Positions 9,271 through 21,123 are shown, counted from the first letter of the stretch. The stretch: 64,000 bases of DNA from Variovorax paradoxus (GCF_030815975.1 NZ_JAUSXL010000002.1:1860001-1924000); one strand, 5' to 3'. Translations and numbers: made by a program. Notes: generated by a model from the letters alone, not told the origin.

Positions 9271-10679
9271 CAGGACTGGGGCGCCTCGCGGTATTCGACG
9301 TAGGCGCGCGCGCGCACTTCCTGCACCCAGGTGCTGAAGGCTTCCTCGACCCGCTGCTCGCGCAGCACGGCCCGTGCGGCTTCGCGCTGCTCGACCTGGG
9401 TGAGCTTGGATTCGCGCCGGCCGACCACCTGGATCAGGTGGACGCCGAAGCGCGACACCACGGGGTCGCTGATCTGGCCCGGCGCCAGGCGGTCCATGGC
9501 TTCCTCGAACTCGGGCACGAACTGGCCCGGGCGCGACCAGCCCAGATCGCCGCCTTCCTTGGCGCTGGCGTCCTGCGAGTTGTCGCGCGCCAGGCCGGCA
9601 AAGTCGGCCGTTCTGGCCTGCAGCCGGCGCTTGAATTCGGCGAGCTGCGCCACGGCCTGGGCGGTGGTGCGCTTCGGGTCGTTGAGCAGCAGGATGTGGC
9701 GCACCTGCGTCTGGGTCACGGTGGCATCGGTGGCGCCGAGCTGGGCCTTGGCCAGGACCTTGAGCACATGGAAGCCCGCACCCGAGCGGATGGGCCCGGC
9801 AATGCCGTTGACCGGCGTCGACTGGGTGGCTTCGACGAACAGTGCCGGGTAGCGGTCGGCGGTGCGCATGCCGACCGCGCCACCATTGGCGCGGTCCGGC
9901 GAATCGGAGTTTTCCTGCACCAGCTTGGCAAAGTCTTCGCCGGAGCGGGCACGCTGCGCAAGAGCCTGGGCCCGCTGCTGCAAGGTGGCGACCTGCGCGT
10001 CGGTGGCGTTCTCGGGCACGGCGACCAGCAGGTGCGCAAGGTTGATGTTCTGAAGCGCCGCATCCTTGGTGGGGGCGTTGCGCTGGTCGCGCAGGTATTC
10101 GTCGGCTTCGGCGTCGCTGATCTTGACCTTCGACTCGACCTCGCGGTCGCGCAGGCGCGTGAGCAGCAGCTGGTCGCGCAGGTCGTTGCGGAATTCGCGC
10201 TGCGAAATGCCCTCGGCCACCACACGGCGGCGCAGTTCTTCGACGCTGATCTGGTTCTGGCGCGCCACGGTCTGCTCGGCCTGGTCGATGGCGACGTCGT
10301 CCACCTTGATGCCGTTCTCCTTGGCCAGCTGCAGCTGTGCGCGCTCCGAGATCAGGCGCTCGAGCACGAGGCGCGTGAGCTCGGCGCGCGGCACGCGCTC
10401 GGCCTCGGCGTTCTCCCGGATCAGGCGCGTGACGCGCGACTGCACTTCGGTGTTGGTGATGGGCTCGGAATTGACCAGCGCGACGATGTACTCGGCCGCG
10501 CGCTGCACCGGCGCGGCGGTGGAAGGCGCGGTGCGCGGAGCCGGCGGCGCAAGGCGGGGACCGGCGCGCATGATGTCGGTGATGCCGCTGCCGCCGCCGG
10601 GACGCAGGCCCTGCGCGCCCGCCGTTGCGGCCAGTGCCGCGAGGCAGCCCAGGGTCAGGATGGAACGGATGTGTTTCAT
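9270..10679 (-). CDS. surA: Periplasmic peptidyl-prolyl isomerase/chaperone SurA
   Basis: 469 residues with a signal peptide ([23 protein letters not shown]). After a Pro/Ala-rich linker comes the SurA N-terminal chaperone region ([35 protein letters not shown]). Two parvulin-type domains follow: [13 protein letters not shown] to about GFHVLKV, and [17 protein letters not shown] to [12 protein letters not shown]. It ferries outer-membrane proteins, LptD included, to the BAM machinery. Only 17 bases separate it from lptD upstream, and it overlaps rsmA downstream. The start codon is followed by a clear signal peptide, so the start is secure. Confidence 0.96.
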   Translation of the reverse strand: MKHIRSILTLGCLAALAATAGAQGLRPGGGSGITDIMRAGPRLAPPAPRTAPSTAAPVQRAAEYIVALVNSEPITNTEVQSRVTRLIRENAEAERVPRAELTRLVLERLISERAQLQLAKENGIKVDDVAIDQAEQTVARQNQISVEELRRRVVAEGISQREFRNDLRDQLLLTRLRDREVESKVKISDAEADEYLRDQRNAPTKDAALQNINLAHLLVAVPENATDAQVATLQQRAQALAQRARSGEDFAKLVQENSDSPDRANGGAVGMRTADRYPALFVEATQSTPVNGIAGPIRSGAGFHVLKVLAKAQLGATDATVTQTQVRHILLLNDPKRTTAQAVAQLAEFKRRLQARTADFAGLARDNSQDASAKEGGDLGWSRPGQFVPEFEEAMDRLAPGQISDPVVSRFGVHLIQVVGRRESKLTQVEQREAARAVLREQRVEEAFSTWVQEVRARAYVEYREAPQS

Positions 10680-10696
10680 GGCGTTGCTCAATCGTC

Positions 10697-13279
10697 TCAG
10701 TCGTAATTGGTGAAGCGGCTCGGCCCTTCGGTGGGCTGGCGAAGGGGCTGGTAGCGCTGGATGTTTGACCGCAAGGTCTGCATGGGGCTCGACCCGATGC
10801 TCGAGAACCCGACGAATTCGAGCTGGAACATGATGCGCGTGTTGGCGGTGAGCGTGCCGGTCGTGATGCGCTGCAGCACCACGCGCCCGATCCAGCAGCA
10901 GCCGTCGTATTCGAAGCCGAGCACGCCGTCGGTGAGTTTCTTGTCCTGCAGGCTGTAGTTGAGCCGCCCGACCGCATACCACCGGCCGCCGCCCTGGCCC
11001 TTGCCCGGGCCGAGGTCCTTGCCCTTGTCGCCCCAGAGGTCGTTGATCGGCCATTGCCAGCCCACGTCGAAGGACTTGTTGCCGTCGGTGGCGGTGGGCG
11101 TCGTGGGTGCCTGGTAGCGGAAGGCCGCGCTCAGGTTGTGGTAAGGCTCGGGGTTGTAGCGCGCGCTGATGGCCGAGCGTTCCGACCTGCGCGTGTCGGG
11201 GTTGTACTGCACGACCGTGTCCAGGCTCCACTTGGGCGTCCAGTTGATCTGCGCGCCCAGCAACAGGTCGCTCGCACGGTCGGTCACCGGCGTGCCGCCC
11301 GGCAGCGTGACCCTCTGGTCGCTGAAGCGCAGCCGCTGCGCAATGCCGAAGCGCGCCGCCTCGACGCCGGTCGCGGGGTCGATCAGGCGCGAGGTGACGC
11401 CGAGCGTGAGCGTGTTGGTGTCGGAAATGCGGTCGTTGCCCGAGAAGGCGTTCTCGGTATAGATGGTTGCAAAGCTGAAGTCGTTGGCCGCCGAATCGTA
11501 GTTCGGCAGCATGCTCTGGTTGCGGAACGGCGTATAGACGTAGTAGGCACGCGGCTCCAGCGTCTGGCGGAAGGCGCGGCCGAAGTAGTTGGCGTCGCGC
11601 TCGAAGATCAGGCCGCTGTCGAGGCTGAAGGTCGGCACCGTCCGGTTGCTGGAGGTCGGGAAGAAGTACAGCGAGTTCGGGTTGTAGGGCACGCCGTTGA
11701 CGTACTGGATCCCGTTCACGGTGAGCCTGGGAACATCCGACTGCGGCAGGTAGTAGTTGTACGAAGCCGTGTTCAGCTGCAGCTTCGGGATGACGAAGGA
11801 ACTCGGCGTGATGAACGGCCGGCTGATGCTGGCAATGGCCAGCGCGCGGTCGCCGTCGGGCTGCGACTGCTGGTTGATGTCGAAGCCGGGCTGGCCGGCC
11901 AGGATGGTGTTGACGCGAAAGCGCGTGTAGTCGAGGTTCAGCGAAACGTCGAAGCCGTGCCAGTCGTACTTGTTGTAGTTGGCCGTGATCTGCGGCATGC
12001 GGTCATAGGACGGCACGATCGGCGACAGGCTGTATTGCAGTGTCTGGTAGCGCAGCGCACGGATCCCGCCGTTCCAGTCGCCCTTGCTCCAGTTGAGCGA
12101 CGCGTCGTTCGACAGCTGGCGCTGTGCCAGCGTGGGCGTGCGCGTGAAGTCGCGCCAGTAGTCGTTGTCGCTGACCCGGTTGATGTTGATGGTGGCCGCG
12201 AGCGAATCGAGCCCCAGCGCCTTGGCATTGAAATCCTGGTGGTGGTTGGCCCAGATGCCCCAGCGCTTGGTGCTGGGCGGCGCCCCGAAGCCCAGGGCCG
12301 AGGCCTGGATTTCCCCGTTGGCGAGCTGCTGCAGCTGTGCGGCGCGCGTTTCGTTGTAGCGCTGGCCCACCAGGCGGTCGCTGCCCATCAGGTCCATGCG
12401 GATGCTGCCGCTGTAGTCCTTCTCGAGGTAGCGGAATTCCGAACCCAGGTTGAGGCCGCGCTTGCTCATCAACGTGGGCGTGAACGTGGCGTCGCGGTTG
12501 GGCGCGATGTTCCAGTAGTACGGCTGCGAGATCTCGATGCCGTTGGTGTTGTCGACGCCGATCGTCGGCGGCAGCAGGCCGCTCTTGCGCTCGTTCGACA
12601 GCGGAAAGCTCACGCTCGGGATCGGCGGCGTGCTGATGCCCATGAAGCTCAGCCGCGCATCGGTGGCCACGCCGACGTTTTCCTCGGTGTCGGTGGTCAT
12701 GGTGGCTGCGGTCAGCAGCCAAGCCGGCATCCAGCCCGGATAGTCTTCGCGCCGGCAGGTGGTGTAGGTGGCGCTGCGGGCCACCGACACATTGCTGTCG
12801 ACAAAATCGATGCGCTGCGCCTCGCCGTGCGCGCCGTTGGCAAGAAAGGAGTAGCGCACATTGTTGAAGAAACCCTCGAAGGTCTCGAGCTTGAGTTCGA
12901 GCTCGGGGCCTTCGTACACGTTGCCGGCCTGGTTGACGCGCACGTTGCCGCGCGCCCGGGCGCGGTCGTCGGGCTGGTAGTACTCGAGCCGGTCGGCGGT
13001 GATGGCGACTTCGCCGCGCCGCAGCGTGGCATGGCCTTCGACCACGGTTTCGAGGTCCTGGCGGCCCGACAGGCGGTCGCCGGTGATCAGGCTGGGCAGT
13101 TGGCTGCGTTCGGCGGGCGGCAGCGTTTCGGTCAGCTGCGGCGTGCGCTTGAGCGTGAGCGGGCCGTCGAGGCCGCCTGCCGGCTGGGCGGAGGCGCCGT
13201 GCGCATGCAGCAGCGCCAGCGACAACAAGGCCAATGGCAGGGGCGGGCCGGAACGCCGCAAGGCAACGCGCCGGCTCAT
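10697..13279 (-). CDS. lptD: LPS-assembly outer-membrane protein LptD
   Basis: 860 residues with a signal peptide ending near HGASAQ. The N-terminal LptA-like (OstA) jellyroll includes [24 protein letters not shown] and [23 protein letters not shown]. The long C-terminal part is the beta-barrel, rich in aromatic strands. It inserts LPS into the outer leaflet together with LptE. Cysteines visible are one near the end of the N-terminal domain ([12 protein letters not shown]) and a CC pair near the C-terminus (DGCCWIGR). The first of the four Cys of the E. coli protein seems to be missing. The start at 13279 is chosen because the upstream extension precedes the signal peptide. Confidence 0.96.
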   Translation of the reverse strand: MSRRVALRRSGPPLPLALLSLALLHAHGASAQPAGGLDGPLTLKRTPQLTETLPPAERSQLPSLITGDRLSGRQDLETVVEGHATLRRGEVAITADRLEYYQPDDRARARGNVRVNQAGNVYEGPELELKLETFEGFFNNVRYSFLANGAHGEAQRIDFVDSNVSVARSATYTTCRREDYPGWMPAWLLTAATMTTDTEENVGVATDARLSFMGISTPPIPSVSFPLSNERKSGLLPPTIGVDNTNGIEISQPYYWNIAPNRDATFTPTLMSKRGLNLGSEFRYLEKDYSGSIRMDLMGSDRLVGQRYNETRAAQLQQLANGEIQASALGFGAPPSTKRWGIWANHHQDFNAKALGLDSLAATININRVSDNDYWRDFTRTPTLAQRQLSNDASLNWSKGDWNGGIRALRYQTLQYSLSPIVPSYDRMPQITANYNKYDWHGFDVSLNLDYTRFRVNTILAGQPGFDINQQSQPDGDRALAIASISRPFITPSSFVIPKLQLNTASYNYYLPQSDVPRLTVNGIQYVNGVPYNPNSLYFFPTSSNRTVPTFSLDSGLIFERDANYFGRAFRQTLEPRAYYVYTPFRNQSMLPNYDSAANDFSFATIYTENAFSGNDRISDTNTLTLGVTSRLIDPATGVEAARFGIAQRLRFSDQRVTLPGGTPVTDRASDLLLGAQINWTPKWSLDTVVQYNPDTRRSERSAISARYNPEPYHNLSAAFRYQAPTTPTATDGNKSFDVGWQWPINDLWGDKGKDLGPGKGQGGGRWYAVGRLNYSLQDKKLTDGVLGFEYDGCCWIGRVVLQRITTGTLTANTRIMFQLEFVGFSSIGSSPMQTLRSNIQRYQPLRQPTEGPSRFTNYD

Positions 13280-13513
13280 CAGGCCTCCCGCCGCATCGTT
13301 CCGGAGAAGGTCCGCAGTCTTCCCGAGGAGGGCTGCGAGTGCACAGGGTGCCAAGCGTGGGGACTTTGGATCGTAGGCATCGGTCAGGAACGAAGGATCG
13401 TCGGGAGGACGGCGCGGCAGGCCGGCAGGTTGCAGGAGCCGGCGGCAACTCGGTTCGACCAGGGAGGACCGCAGGAGTTGCCGCGCCAGGCGGATTTGTA
13501 GAATCGATTATCC

Positions 13514-14608
13514 ATGACAGCACCCCCGCCCCCGGCCTCCGCGCCCACACCCTCCGCCACGGCCATTCTCTGGGCAGATCCGGAGCGCGCCGCGGCGTTC
13601 CAGGACTGGCTGTCCGGCATCTCCGCCGCGCACGGCCTGCTGCCCGACACGGTGCGCCTTGCGTCCGCCGATGCGAGCTTTCGCCGCTACTTTCGGCTCG
13701 ATGCCACCGGGAGCGCCGGCACCCGCATCGTGATGGACGCGCCGCCGGACAAGGAGAACAGCGAACCCTTCGTGCAGGTCGCCCGCCTGATGGCCGAAGC
13801 CGGCGTGACCGCGCCGCAGGTGCTCGAATGGGACCGGGTCCATGGTTTCCTGCTGCTCGACGACCTGGGCCGCGAGACCATGCTCGACGTGATCGATCCG
13901 GCCCGGCCCGACGCCAGCCGCCCGCTCTACGACCATGCGATCGATGCGCTGATCCGCTGGCAGCTCGCGTCCAGGCCGGGCGTGCTGCCGCCCTACGACC
14001 GCGCATTGCTCGAGCGCGAACTGGCGCTTTTCCCCGAGTGGTACATCGGGCGCCACCGCGGCGTCGCCGTCGAGGGCAAGCTCAAGGAGCGGCTCGAACG
14101 CAGCTTCAGGCTCATCGTCGAGAGCAACCTGGCCTCGCCGAGCGTGTTCGTGCACCGCGATTTCATGCCGCGCAACCTGATGGTCCGCAATGAAGCCGAG
14201 CTCGGCGTGCTCGACTTCCAGGATGCGGTCTACGGGCCGATCACCTACGACATCGCCAGCCTGATGCGCGACGCCTTCCTGAGCTGGGATGAGGAATTCG
14301 TGCTCGACGTCACGATCCGTTACTGGGAAGCAGCCCGCAAGGCCAAGCTGCCGGTCGATTCGGATTTCGGCGCCTTCTACCGTTCGGTCGAATGGATGGG
14401 GCTGCAACGCCACCTCAAGGTGGCCGGCATCTTTGCCCGCCTCACGCTGCGCGACGGCAAGCCCCGCTACCTGGCGGACACGCCGCGCTTCATCGCCTAC
14501 ATCCGCTCCACGGCCAGCCGCTACATGGAGCTGACCCCGCTGCTGCGGGTGATCGACGAGATCGAAGGCACTTCGGCACTGACCGGCTTCGCCTACGGCA
14601 GGGTCTAG
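13514..14608 (+). CDS. amgK: AmgK-like sugar kinase / aminoglycoside phosphotransferase-fold protein
   Basis: 364 residues. The fold is that of phosphotransferases: FRRYFRLDATG near the N-terminus, the catalytic loop VHRDFMPRNLMV (HxDxxxxN) and the metal-binding LGVLDFQDAVYGPITYDIASL. Homologs beside lptD are the N-acetylmuramate/N-acetylglucosamine anomeric kinase AmgK of the MurNAc recycling pathway, normally paired with the nucleotidyltransferase murU. Here the next gene is rsmE instead, directly abutting the stop, so the assignment rests on sequence type and the divergent lptD neighbour. Confidence 0.82.
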   Translation: MTAPPPPASAPTPSATAILWADPERAAAFQDWLSGISAAHGLLPDTVRLASADASFRRYFRLDATGSAGTRIVMDAPPDKENSEPFVQVARLMAEAGVTAPQVLEWDRVHGFLLLDDLGRETMLDVIDPARPDASRPLYDHAIDALIRWQLASRPGVLPPYDRALLERELALFPEWYIGRHRGVAVEGKLKERLERSFRLIVESNLASPSVFVHRDFMPRNLMVRNEAELGVLDFQDAVYGPITYDIASLMRDAFLSWDEEFVLDVTIRYWEAARKAKLPVDSDFGAFYRSVEWMGLQRHLKVAGIFARLTLRDGKPRYLADTPRFIAYIRSTASRYMELTPLLRVIDEIEGTSALTGFAYGRV

Positions 14609-15343
14609 ATGCCGCGCTTCCATTGTTCGGTGCCGCTGGCCGCCGGCGTCACGCTGGCGCTGCCACCGGGCGCAGCGCGCCACGTCCAGGTGCTGCGCAT
14701 GCAGCCCGGCGACGCACTCACGCTGTTCGACGGTTCGGGCGGCGAATATGCCGCCACGGTCGAGCGCATGGGGCGCAGCGATGTGTCGGTCGCGATCGGC
14801 GCCCATGCGCCGGCAGAGCGCGAGGCGGTGCGCGCGGTGCATCTGGCCGTCGGCATGCCGGCCAACGAGCGCATGGACTGGCTGGTCGAAAAAGCCACCG
14901 AATTGGGCGTCGCGAGCATTCAGCCGCTGGCCACGGCCCACGGCGTGCTGCGCCTTTCGGGCGAGCGCGCCGAGAAGAAGAGGGCGCACTGGGAAGCGAT
15001 TGCCATTGCCGCCTGCGAGCAATGCGGCCGCAACCGCGTGCCGCGGATCCATCCGGTGCGATCGTTCTCGAGCCCCTCGGCGTGGATCGATGCGGGTGCA
15101 GGCGCCGCCGCGCTGCGCCTTGTGCTGAGCCTCGCCGAAGGCACGCGGCGCCTTGCCGATGCCATCGCCCCGGCGCCGTCCGAACGCAGCGTGCTGGTGC
15201 TGAGCGGCCCCGAGGGCGGCTTGAGCAGCGCCGAAGAACAGGAAGCGCTGGCGTGCGGCTTTGCGCCGGTCACGCTCGGGCTGCGCGTGCTGCGCGCCGA
15301 AACGGCGGCGCTTGCCGCACTGGTACTGCTCGCCGGCCCTTGA
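14609..15343 (+). CDS. rsmE: 16S rRNA (uracil(1498)-N3)-methyltransferase
   Basis: 244 residues of the SPOUT/RsmE family. The N-terminal PUA-like part (MPRFHCSVPL, HVQVLRMQPGDALTLFDGSG) precedes the knotted C-terminal methyltransferase domain with LVLSGPEGGLSSAEE and the trefoil-knot motif LGLRVLRAETAALAAL. It methylates U1498 in the decoding region of 30S. The ATG follows the upstream stop with no gap, so expression is coupled to the kinase gene. Confidence 0.95.
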   Translation: MPRFHCSVPLAAGVTLALPPGAARHVQVLRMQPGDALTLFDGSGGEYAATVERMGRSDVSVAIGAHAPAEREAVRAVHLAVGMPANERMDWLVEKATELGVASIQPLATAHGVLRLSGERAEKKRAHWEAIAIAACEQCGRNRVPRIHPVRSFSSPSAWIDAGAGAAALRLVLSLAEGTRRLADAIAPAPSERSVLVLSGPEGGLSSAEEQEALACGFAPVTLGLRVLRAETAALAALVLLAGP

Positions 15344-15404
15344 GCGGTGCCTACCGCAAGGCCCCATCCATCCATCCCCATCACAAGAAAAGGATCCTCA
15401 CGAC

Positions 15405-16769
15405 ATGCTTCGTTCGCCACACGCCCTCCGGCTTGCCTCCCTCGCTCCTCTCGCGCTCGCCATGCTCTGCGCCGCACAGGGCGCACAGGCCCAGAACAAC
15501 GCCGTGGCCCCCACGCCGGCGCAAGTCGCTCCCGAGGTGGAAAAGACTTTCACCCAGCTGATGGCGGCGCCCACAGTCCAGAAGCTGCTCGACGCGGTCA
15601 AGGCCGACCATGAGCATTCGGTCGAAGACCTGAAGATGCTGACCGAGATCGAAGCGCCCCCGTTCAAGGAACACAAGCGCGCCGAAGCCTTTCTTGCGCG
15701 CATGAAGGCGCTCGGGCTCGCCGACGCAAGGATCGATGCCGAGGGCAACGTGATCGGGCTGCGCAAGGGCACGGGCAACGGGCCGAAGCTGCTGGTCTCC
15801 GCCCACCTCGACACCGTGTTCCCCGCCGGCACCGACGTGAAGGTGAAGGAACACGACGGCAAGCTTCATGCGCCCGGCATCGCGGACGATACGCGCGGCC
15901 TGTCGGTGCTGCTGTCGTGGCTCAAGGTGCTCAACGACAACAAGATCCAGACCGTGGGCGACCTGCTCTTCGTCGCCAATGTGGGCGAGGAAGAACTCGG
16001 CAACCTGCGCGGCATGAAGGCCATCTTCCGCGACCACCTCGACATCGACGGCATGGTGGGGCTGGAGCCTTCGCCCGACGGCAACGTGCTGGTTCTCGGC
16101 ACGGCGAGCCATCGCCACGAGGTCACGTTCAAGGGCCCGGGCGGCCACAGCTTTGCCGCGTTCGGCCAGGTGCCCAGCGCCATCCACGGCATGGGCCGCG
16201 CCATTGCCAAGATCGCGGAAGTCCGCACGCCCAGCTTCCCCAAGACCACTTTCACCGTCGGCACCGTGGGCGGCGGCACCTCGGTGAACACCATTGCGCC
16301 CGATGCCCGCATGGCCATCGACATCCGCTCGGACGACATGGCCTCGCTGCTGGAGACGGAGAAGAAAATCCTCGCCGCCATCGACGAAGCGGTGGCCGAG
16401 GAAAACAAGCGCTGGAACGTGGCAACACTGAGCGCCAGCACCAGGCTGATCGGCGACCGGCCGGGCGGGCGCACGCCGTCCGACTCGGTGATCGTGGAAG
16501 CGGCCGTCCGCTCGAACACCGCCTTCGGCCACAAGACGCTGCTGCGCGGCGGCAGCACCGACGCCAACGTGCCGATGTCGTACGGCATCCCGGCCATCAT
16601 CATCGGCGGCGGCGGAAAGTCGACGGGCTTTCATGCCCTGAGCGAATCGATCGACGTGACAGATGCATGGAAGGGCGCGCAGAATTCGCTGGTGACAGTG
16701 CTGGGCTTGGTCGGCGTGCAAGGGGTAAGCCCCGCATTGCTGCCCAAACGCGCACCGCGTCCCAGGTAA
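15405..16769 (+). CDS. Exported M20-family metallopeptidase
   Basis: 454 residues with a signal peptide (LASLAPLALAMLCAAQGAQAQ). M20 metal and catalytic motifs are intact: SAHLDTVF, the bridging Asp in GIADDTRGL, the general base pair in NVGEEELG, and a C-terminal His in STGFHALSE. A lid/dimerisation domain lies between (KGPGGHSFAAFG). The family hydrolyses peptides or N-acyl amino acids with two zinc ions; the substrate is not predictable. A GG/AAGGA-type site precedes the ATG. The location is periplasmic if the signal peptide is cleaved as predicted. Confidence 0.9.
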   Translation: MLRSPHALRLASLAPLALAMLCAAQGAQAQNNAVAPTPAQVAPEVEKTFTQLMAAPTVQKLLDAVKADHEHSVEDLKMLTEIEAPPFKEHKRAEAFLARMKALGLADARIDAEGNVIGLRKGTGNGPKLLVSAHLDTVFPAGTDVKVKEHDGKLHAPGIADDTRGLSVLLSWLKVLNDNKIQTVGDLLFVANVGEEELGNLRGMKAIFRDHLDIDGMVGLEPSPDGNVLVLGTASHRHEVTFKGPGGHSFAAFGQVPSAIHGMGRAIAKIAEVRTPSFPKTTFTVGTVGGGTSVNTIAPDARMAIDIRSDDMASLLETEKKILAAIDEAVAEENKRWNVATLSASTRLIGDRPGGRTPSDSVIVEAAVRSNTAFGHKTLLRGGSTDANVPMSYGIPAIIIGGGGKSTGFHALSESIDVTDAWKGAQNSLVTVLGLVGVQGVSPALLPKRAPRPR

Positions 16770-16870
16770 TTTGTCACGCTGCGAGTTGAAAAAGTAAACA
16801 AGCCTGTTCGCTCGCGGCTCCTCGCGCTGGGAAAATGCCAGCGGTTCTGTCACACACCAAGGAAACGTCC

Positions 16871-17332
16871 ATGGGAATGCTCGATTCGGTACTCGGCCAG
16901 GTTCTCGGGGGCGCTGCCCAGCAGCAGCAGCCGCAAGGCGGCGGCATCGGGGGGATGGGAGATCTGGGCGGCCTCGCTGGCGCGCTGGGCGGTCTGCTGG
17001 CCAACAACGGCGGCGCGGGCGGCCTGGGAGGGCTGGTCTCGAAATTCGAGCAGGCCGGCCTGGGCGACGTGATCGGCTCCTGGATCGGCAAGGGAGAAAA
17101 CCAGCCCGTGTCCGGCGGCCAGCTGCAGGACGCGCTGGGCAGCGACACCATCGCCAGCATCGCCTCCAAGCTCGGCATCAATGCGCAAACGCTGCTGCCG
17201 ATGCTGGCCACCATGCTGCCGGCGCTCATCGACCAGCTCACGCCGCACGGCAAGGTGCCGGAGCAAGGCCTGGACAACCCGAACGACCTGCTGGGTATGC
17301 TCGGCGGCCTGCTCCAGAACAGGCAGCCCTGA
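16871..17332 (+). CDS. YidB-family (DUF937) protein
   Basis: 153 residues, Gly-rich in the first third (GAAQQQQPQGGGIGGMGDLGGLAGALGGLL). The YidB signature follows: GGLGGLVSKFEQAGLGDVIGSWIGKGEN and LGSDTIASIASKLGINAQ ... LLPMLATMLPALIDQLTPHGKVP. The function of the family is unknown; small acidic Gly-rich cytosolic proteins of this type are common in Proteobacteria. AAGGAA sits 7 bases before the ATG. A strong terminator follows, so it is likely monocistronic. Confidence 0.9.
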   Translation: MGMLDSVLGQVLGGAAQQQQPQGGGIGGMGDLGGLAGALGGLLANNGGAGGLGGLVSKFEQAGLGDVIGSWIGKGENQPVSGGQLQDALGSDTIASIASKLGINAQTLLPMLATMLPALIDQLTPHGKVPEQGLDNPNDLLGMLGGLLQNRQP

Positions 17333-17355
17333 CCATTTGCTCGACGAAGATTCCG

Positions 17356-17380
17356 GCGCCCGCGAGGGCGCTTTTTTTTT
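17356..17380 (+). terminator. Intrinsic terminator after the YidB-like gene
   Basis: GCGCCC (17356-17361), loop GCGA and GGGCGC (17366-17371) are followed by nine T. This is a textbook intrinsic terminator for the rightward transcript. Confidence 0.92.
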
Positions 17381-17441
17381 ATCAGGTAGAACCGCAGCCT
17401 TCCATGCCGCAGCGCGCCTTCGCCCTTTCTCCTCTTTCACC

Positions 17442-18617
17442 ATGAACCGCAACCTCTGGCTGCTCGCCATCTGCCAGGGCCTGTTCCTGACCAACAACGT
17501 CACCTTCATTGCCATCAACGGGCTGGTGGGCCTGAGCATCGCGCCGCGCGGCTGGATGGCCACGCTGCCGGTCATGGGCTATGTGGTGGGCGGCGCGCTC
17601 ACCACCGGGCTGGTGGCGCGCACGCAGCAGCGCTTCGGGCGGCGCGGGTCGTTCCAGATCGGACTGGCGGTGGCGCTGGGAGCGGCCTTGCTGTGCGCGT
17701 TCGCGGCCGTCTCGAAGAATTTCTGGCTCTTGTGCCTGGCCACGGTGGTGGCGGGCTACTACAACGCCAACGCCGGTCTCTATCGCTTTGCCGCCGCGGA
17801 GCTCGCGGCACCGGCCTGGCGCGAAAAGGCGGTGTCGCTGGTGATGGCCGGCGGTTTGATCGGCGCGGTGGCGGGGCCCAACCTGGCGGCCGCCACGCGC
17901 GAAGTGTTCGCCGTGCCGTTCGCGGGCGCCTACATCGCACTGGCGGCGGTGGCGCTGCTGTCGATGGCGATCATGCGCTTCATCGAGTTTCCCGCCACGC
18001 TCACGCGCCAGCAGGCGCTGGGCGGACGGCCGCTGTCGGAGATCATGCGCCAGCCGGTGTTCATCGTGGCAGCCGCGGCGGGCGCGCTGGGCTATGGCGT
18101 GATGAACCTGCTGATGGCCGCCACGCCCATTGCGATGCAGATCTGCAGCCTGCCTTTTTCCGATGCCGCGCTGGTGCTCGAATGGCATGTGATCGGCATG
18201 TTCGCGCCGGGCTTCTTCACCGGCCACCTCATTCGCCGCTTCGGCGCGCTGCCGGTGATGGGCGTGGGACTGGTGCTCAACTTCGGCTGCATCGCCATCG
18301 CGCTGTCGGGCGTGGAGCTGCAGCACTTCCTCGTGGCGCTGTGCCTGCTGGGCGTGGGGTGGAATTTCCTGTTCACGGGCAGCACCACGCTCTCGCTCAC
18401 GGCCTACACCGCGGAAGAGCGCGACCGGGCGCAGGGCGCGCTCAATTTCTGCGTGTTCGCGACGCTCGCGCTGACCTCGTTCGCCTCGGGCGTGCTGGTC
18501 ACGACGCAGGGCTGGCAGCTGCTGAACTACGGTTCGCTGGTGCCGGTGGTGCTCACGGGCGCGGCGCTGCTGTGGCTCGCGCAGACGCGCCGGCGCGAGG
18601 CTGCCGCGAGCGCCTGA
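17442..18617 (+). CDS. Major facilitator superfamily transporter
   Basis: 391 residues with about twelve hydrophobic segments. The loop after TM2 has the MFS-type RTQQRFGRRGSF, and GGLIGAVAGPNLAA corresponds to the TM5 motif. Most of the residues are membrane-embedded, with no large soluble domain. The substrate is not evident. It lies between a terminator on the left and the convergent frameshifted M20 gene on the right, so it is likely expressed alone. Confidence 0.88.
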   Translation: MNRNLWLLAICQGLFLTNNVTFIAINGLVGLSIAPRGWMATLPVMGYVVGGALTTGLVARTQQRFGRRGSFQIGLAVALGAALLCAFAAVSKNFWLLCLATVVAGYYNANAGLYRFAAAELAAPAWREKAVSLVMAGGLIGAVAGPNLAAATREVFAVPFAGAYIALAAVALLSMAIMRFIEFPATLTRQQALGGRPLSEIMRQPVFIVAAAAGALGYGVMNLLMAATPIAMQICSLPFSDAALVLEWHVIGMFAPGFFTGHLIRRFGALPVMGVGLVLNFGCIAIALSGVELQHFLVALCLLGVGWNFLFTGSTTLSLTAYTAEERDRAQGALNFCVFATLALTSFASGVLVTTQGWQLLNYGSLVPVVLTGAALLWLAQTRRREAAASA

Positions 18618-18709
18618 AGCGCCTCTTCAGCTGGACGGAAAGCGCTTGTCGAGCCAGCGCTGCAGCGCGGCGAACACGGGCTCGGCATAGGCAGCGAAAC
18701 CCGCTGCGC

Positions 18710-20222
<1,513 letters not shown>

Positions 20223-20311
20223 CGAGTTCTCCGCGGCTAAGGAAAAAATCGCATTTTGCGCCTTGGAGCGACCCCGCGTAGAGTGCGGGCGATCTCAACC
20301 CGGAGCGCAAT

Positions 20312-21097
20312 GTGAGCAAGGCAACATCGACTCGGATCAAGGTGGGCATCGGCGGCTGGACCTACGAGCCCTGGCGCGACAACTTCTATCCCAAGGGGCT
20401 CGCGCAGGCGAAGGAGCTGCGCTATGCGAGCCGCCAGGTGAGCGCCATCGAGATCAACGGCACCTACTACAGCACCTTCAAGCCCGAGACCTTCCGCAAA
20501 TGGCATGACGAGGTGCCGGAAGATTTCATGTTCTCGATGAAGGCTTCGCGCTTCACCACCAACCGCAAGGTGCTTGCCACCGCGGGAGACTCGATCAAGC
20601 GCTTCATCGACAGCGGTGTGAGCGAGCTCGGCGACAAGCTCGGCCCGATCGTGTGGCAGTTCATGCCCACGAAGCCCTTCGATGCGGAAGACTTCGAGGC
20701 GTTTCTTCAACTGCTGCCGAAGAAGGAAGGCAGCCGCGCGCTGCGCCACGTGATGGATGTGCGGCATCCGAGTTTCATCACAACCGCCTACCAGGCGCTC
20801 GCGAAGAAGCACAAGGTATCGACCGTGTTCACCGATGCGGACAAGTTCCCGTCGTTCGAGGAGCCCGAAGGCGACTTCGCCTACGCGCGGCTCATGATGG
20901 CCGATGCCAAGCTGAAAACGGGCTACGCACCGAAGGCGCTCGACACCTGGGCTGAACGCGCGCAAGGCTGGGCCGAATCGCCGAAAAAGCGCGACGTGTT
21001 CGTCTACTTCATCAATGGCGCCAAAGAAAAAGCACCGGCCGCGGCCGGTGCGTTGCTGGAGCGCCTGGGTTGGAAGCCGCCGGAAGAGGCGGCCTGA
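20312..21097 (+). CDS. DUF72 family protein
   Basis: 261 residues of the DUF72/YecE TIM-barrel-like family: VGIGGWTYEPWRDNFYPKGL at the N-terminus, the NGTYYSTFKPETFRKWHDEVPEDFMFSMKASRF block, GPIVWQFMPT and VMDVRHPSF. The biochemical role is unknown. The start is GTG at 20312, with GGAG 6 bases upstream; the overlapping ATG at 20310 is out of frame. It is divergent from the M20 gene across 89 bases and convergent with bactofilin. Confidence 0.9.
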   Translation: MSKATSTRIKVGIGGWTYEPWRDNFYPKGLAQAKELRYASRQVSAIEINGTYYSTFKPETFRKWHDEVPEDFMFSMKASRFTTNRKVLATAGDSIKRFIDSGVSELGDKLGPIVWQFMPTKPFDAEDFEAFLQLLPKKEGSRALRHVMDVRHPSFITTAYQALAKKHKVSTVFTDADKFPSFEEPEGDFAYARLMMADAKLKTGYAPKALDTWAERAQGWAESPKKRDVFVYFINGAKEKAPAAAGALLERLGWKPPEEAA

Positions 21098-21101
21098 GCC
21101 G

Positions 21102-21123
21102 AAAAAGCCTGATCGATCAGGCT
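21102..21123 (-). terminator. Terminator overlapping the bactofilin stop
   Basis: The palindrome AGCCTGATCGATCAGGCT (21106-21123) is followed on the minus strand by TTTTT. The bactofilin stop codon lies inside the hairpin. It may serve both convergent genes. Confidence 0.75.

Noticed and set aside
18627..18709. The alternative frame past the M20 stop encodes a plausible-looking tail (LSAAGFAAYAEPVFAALQRWL), similar in style to the end of a GDSL hydrolase.
   Set aside because: Too short (under 30 residues), no catalytic residues, and it is continuous only with the wrong frame of the M20 gene.
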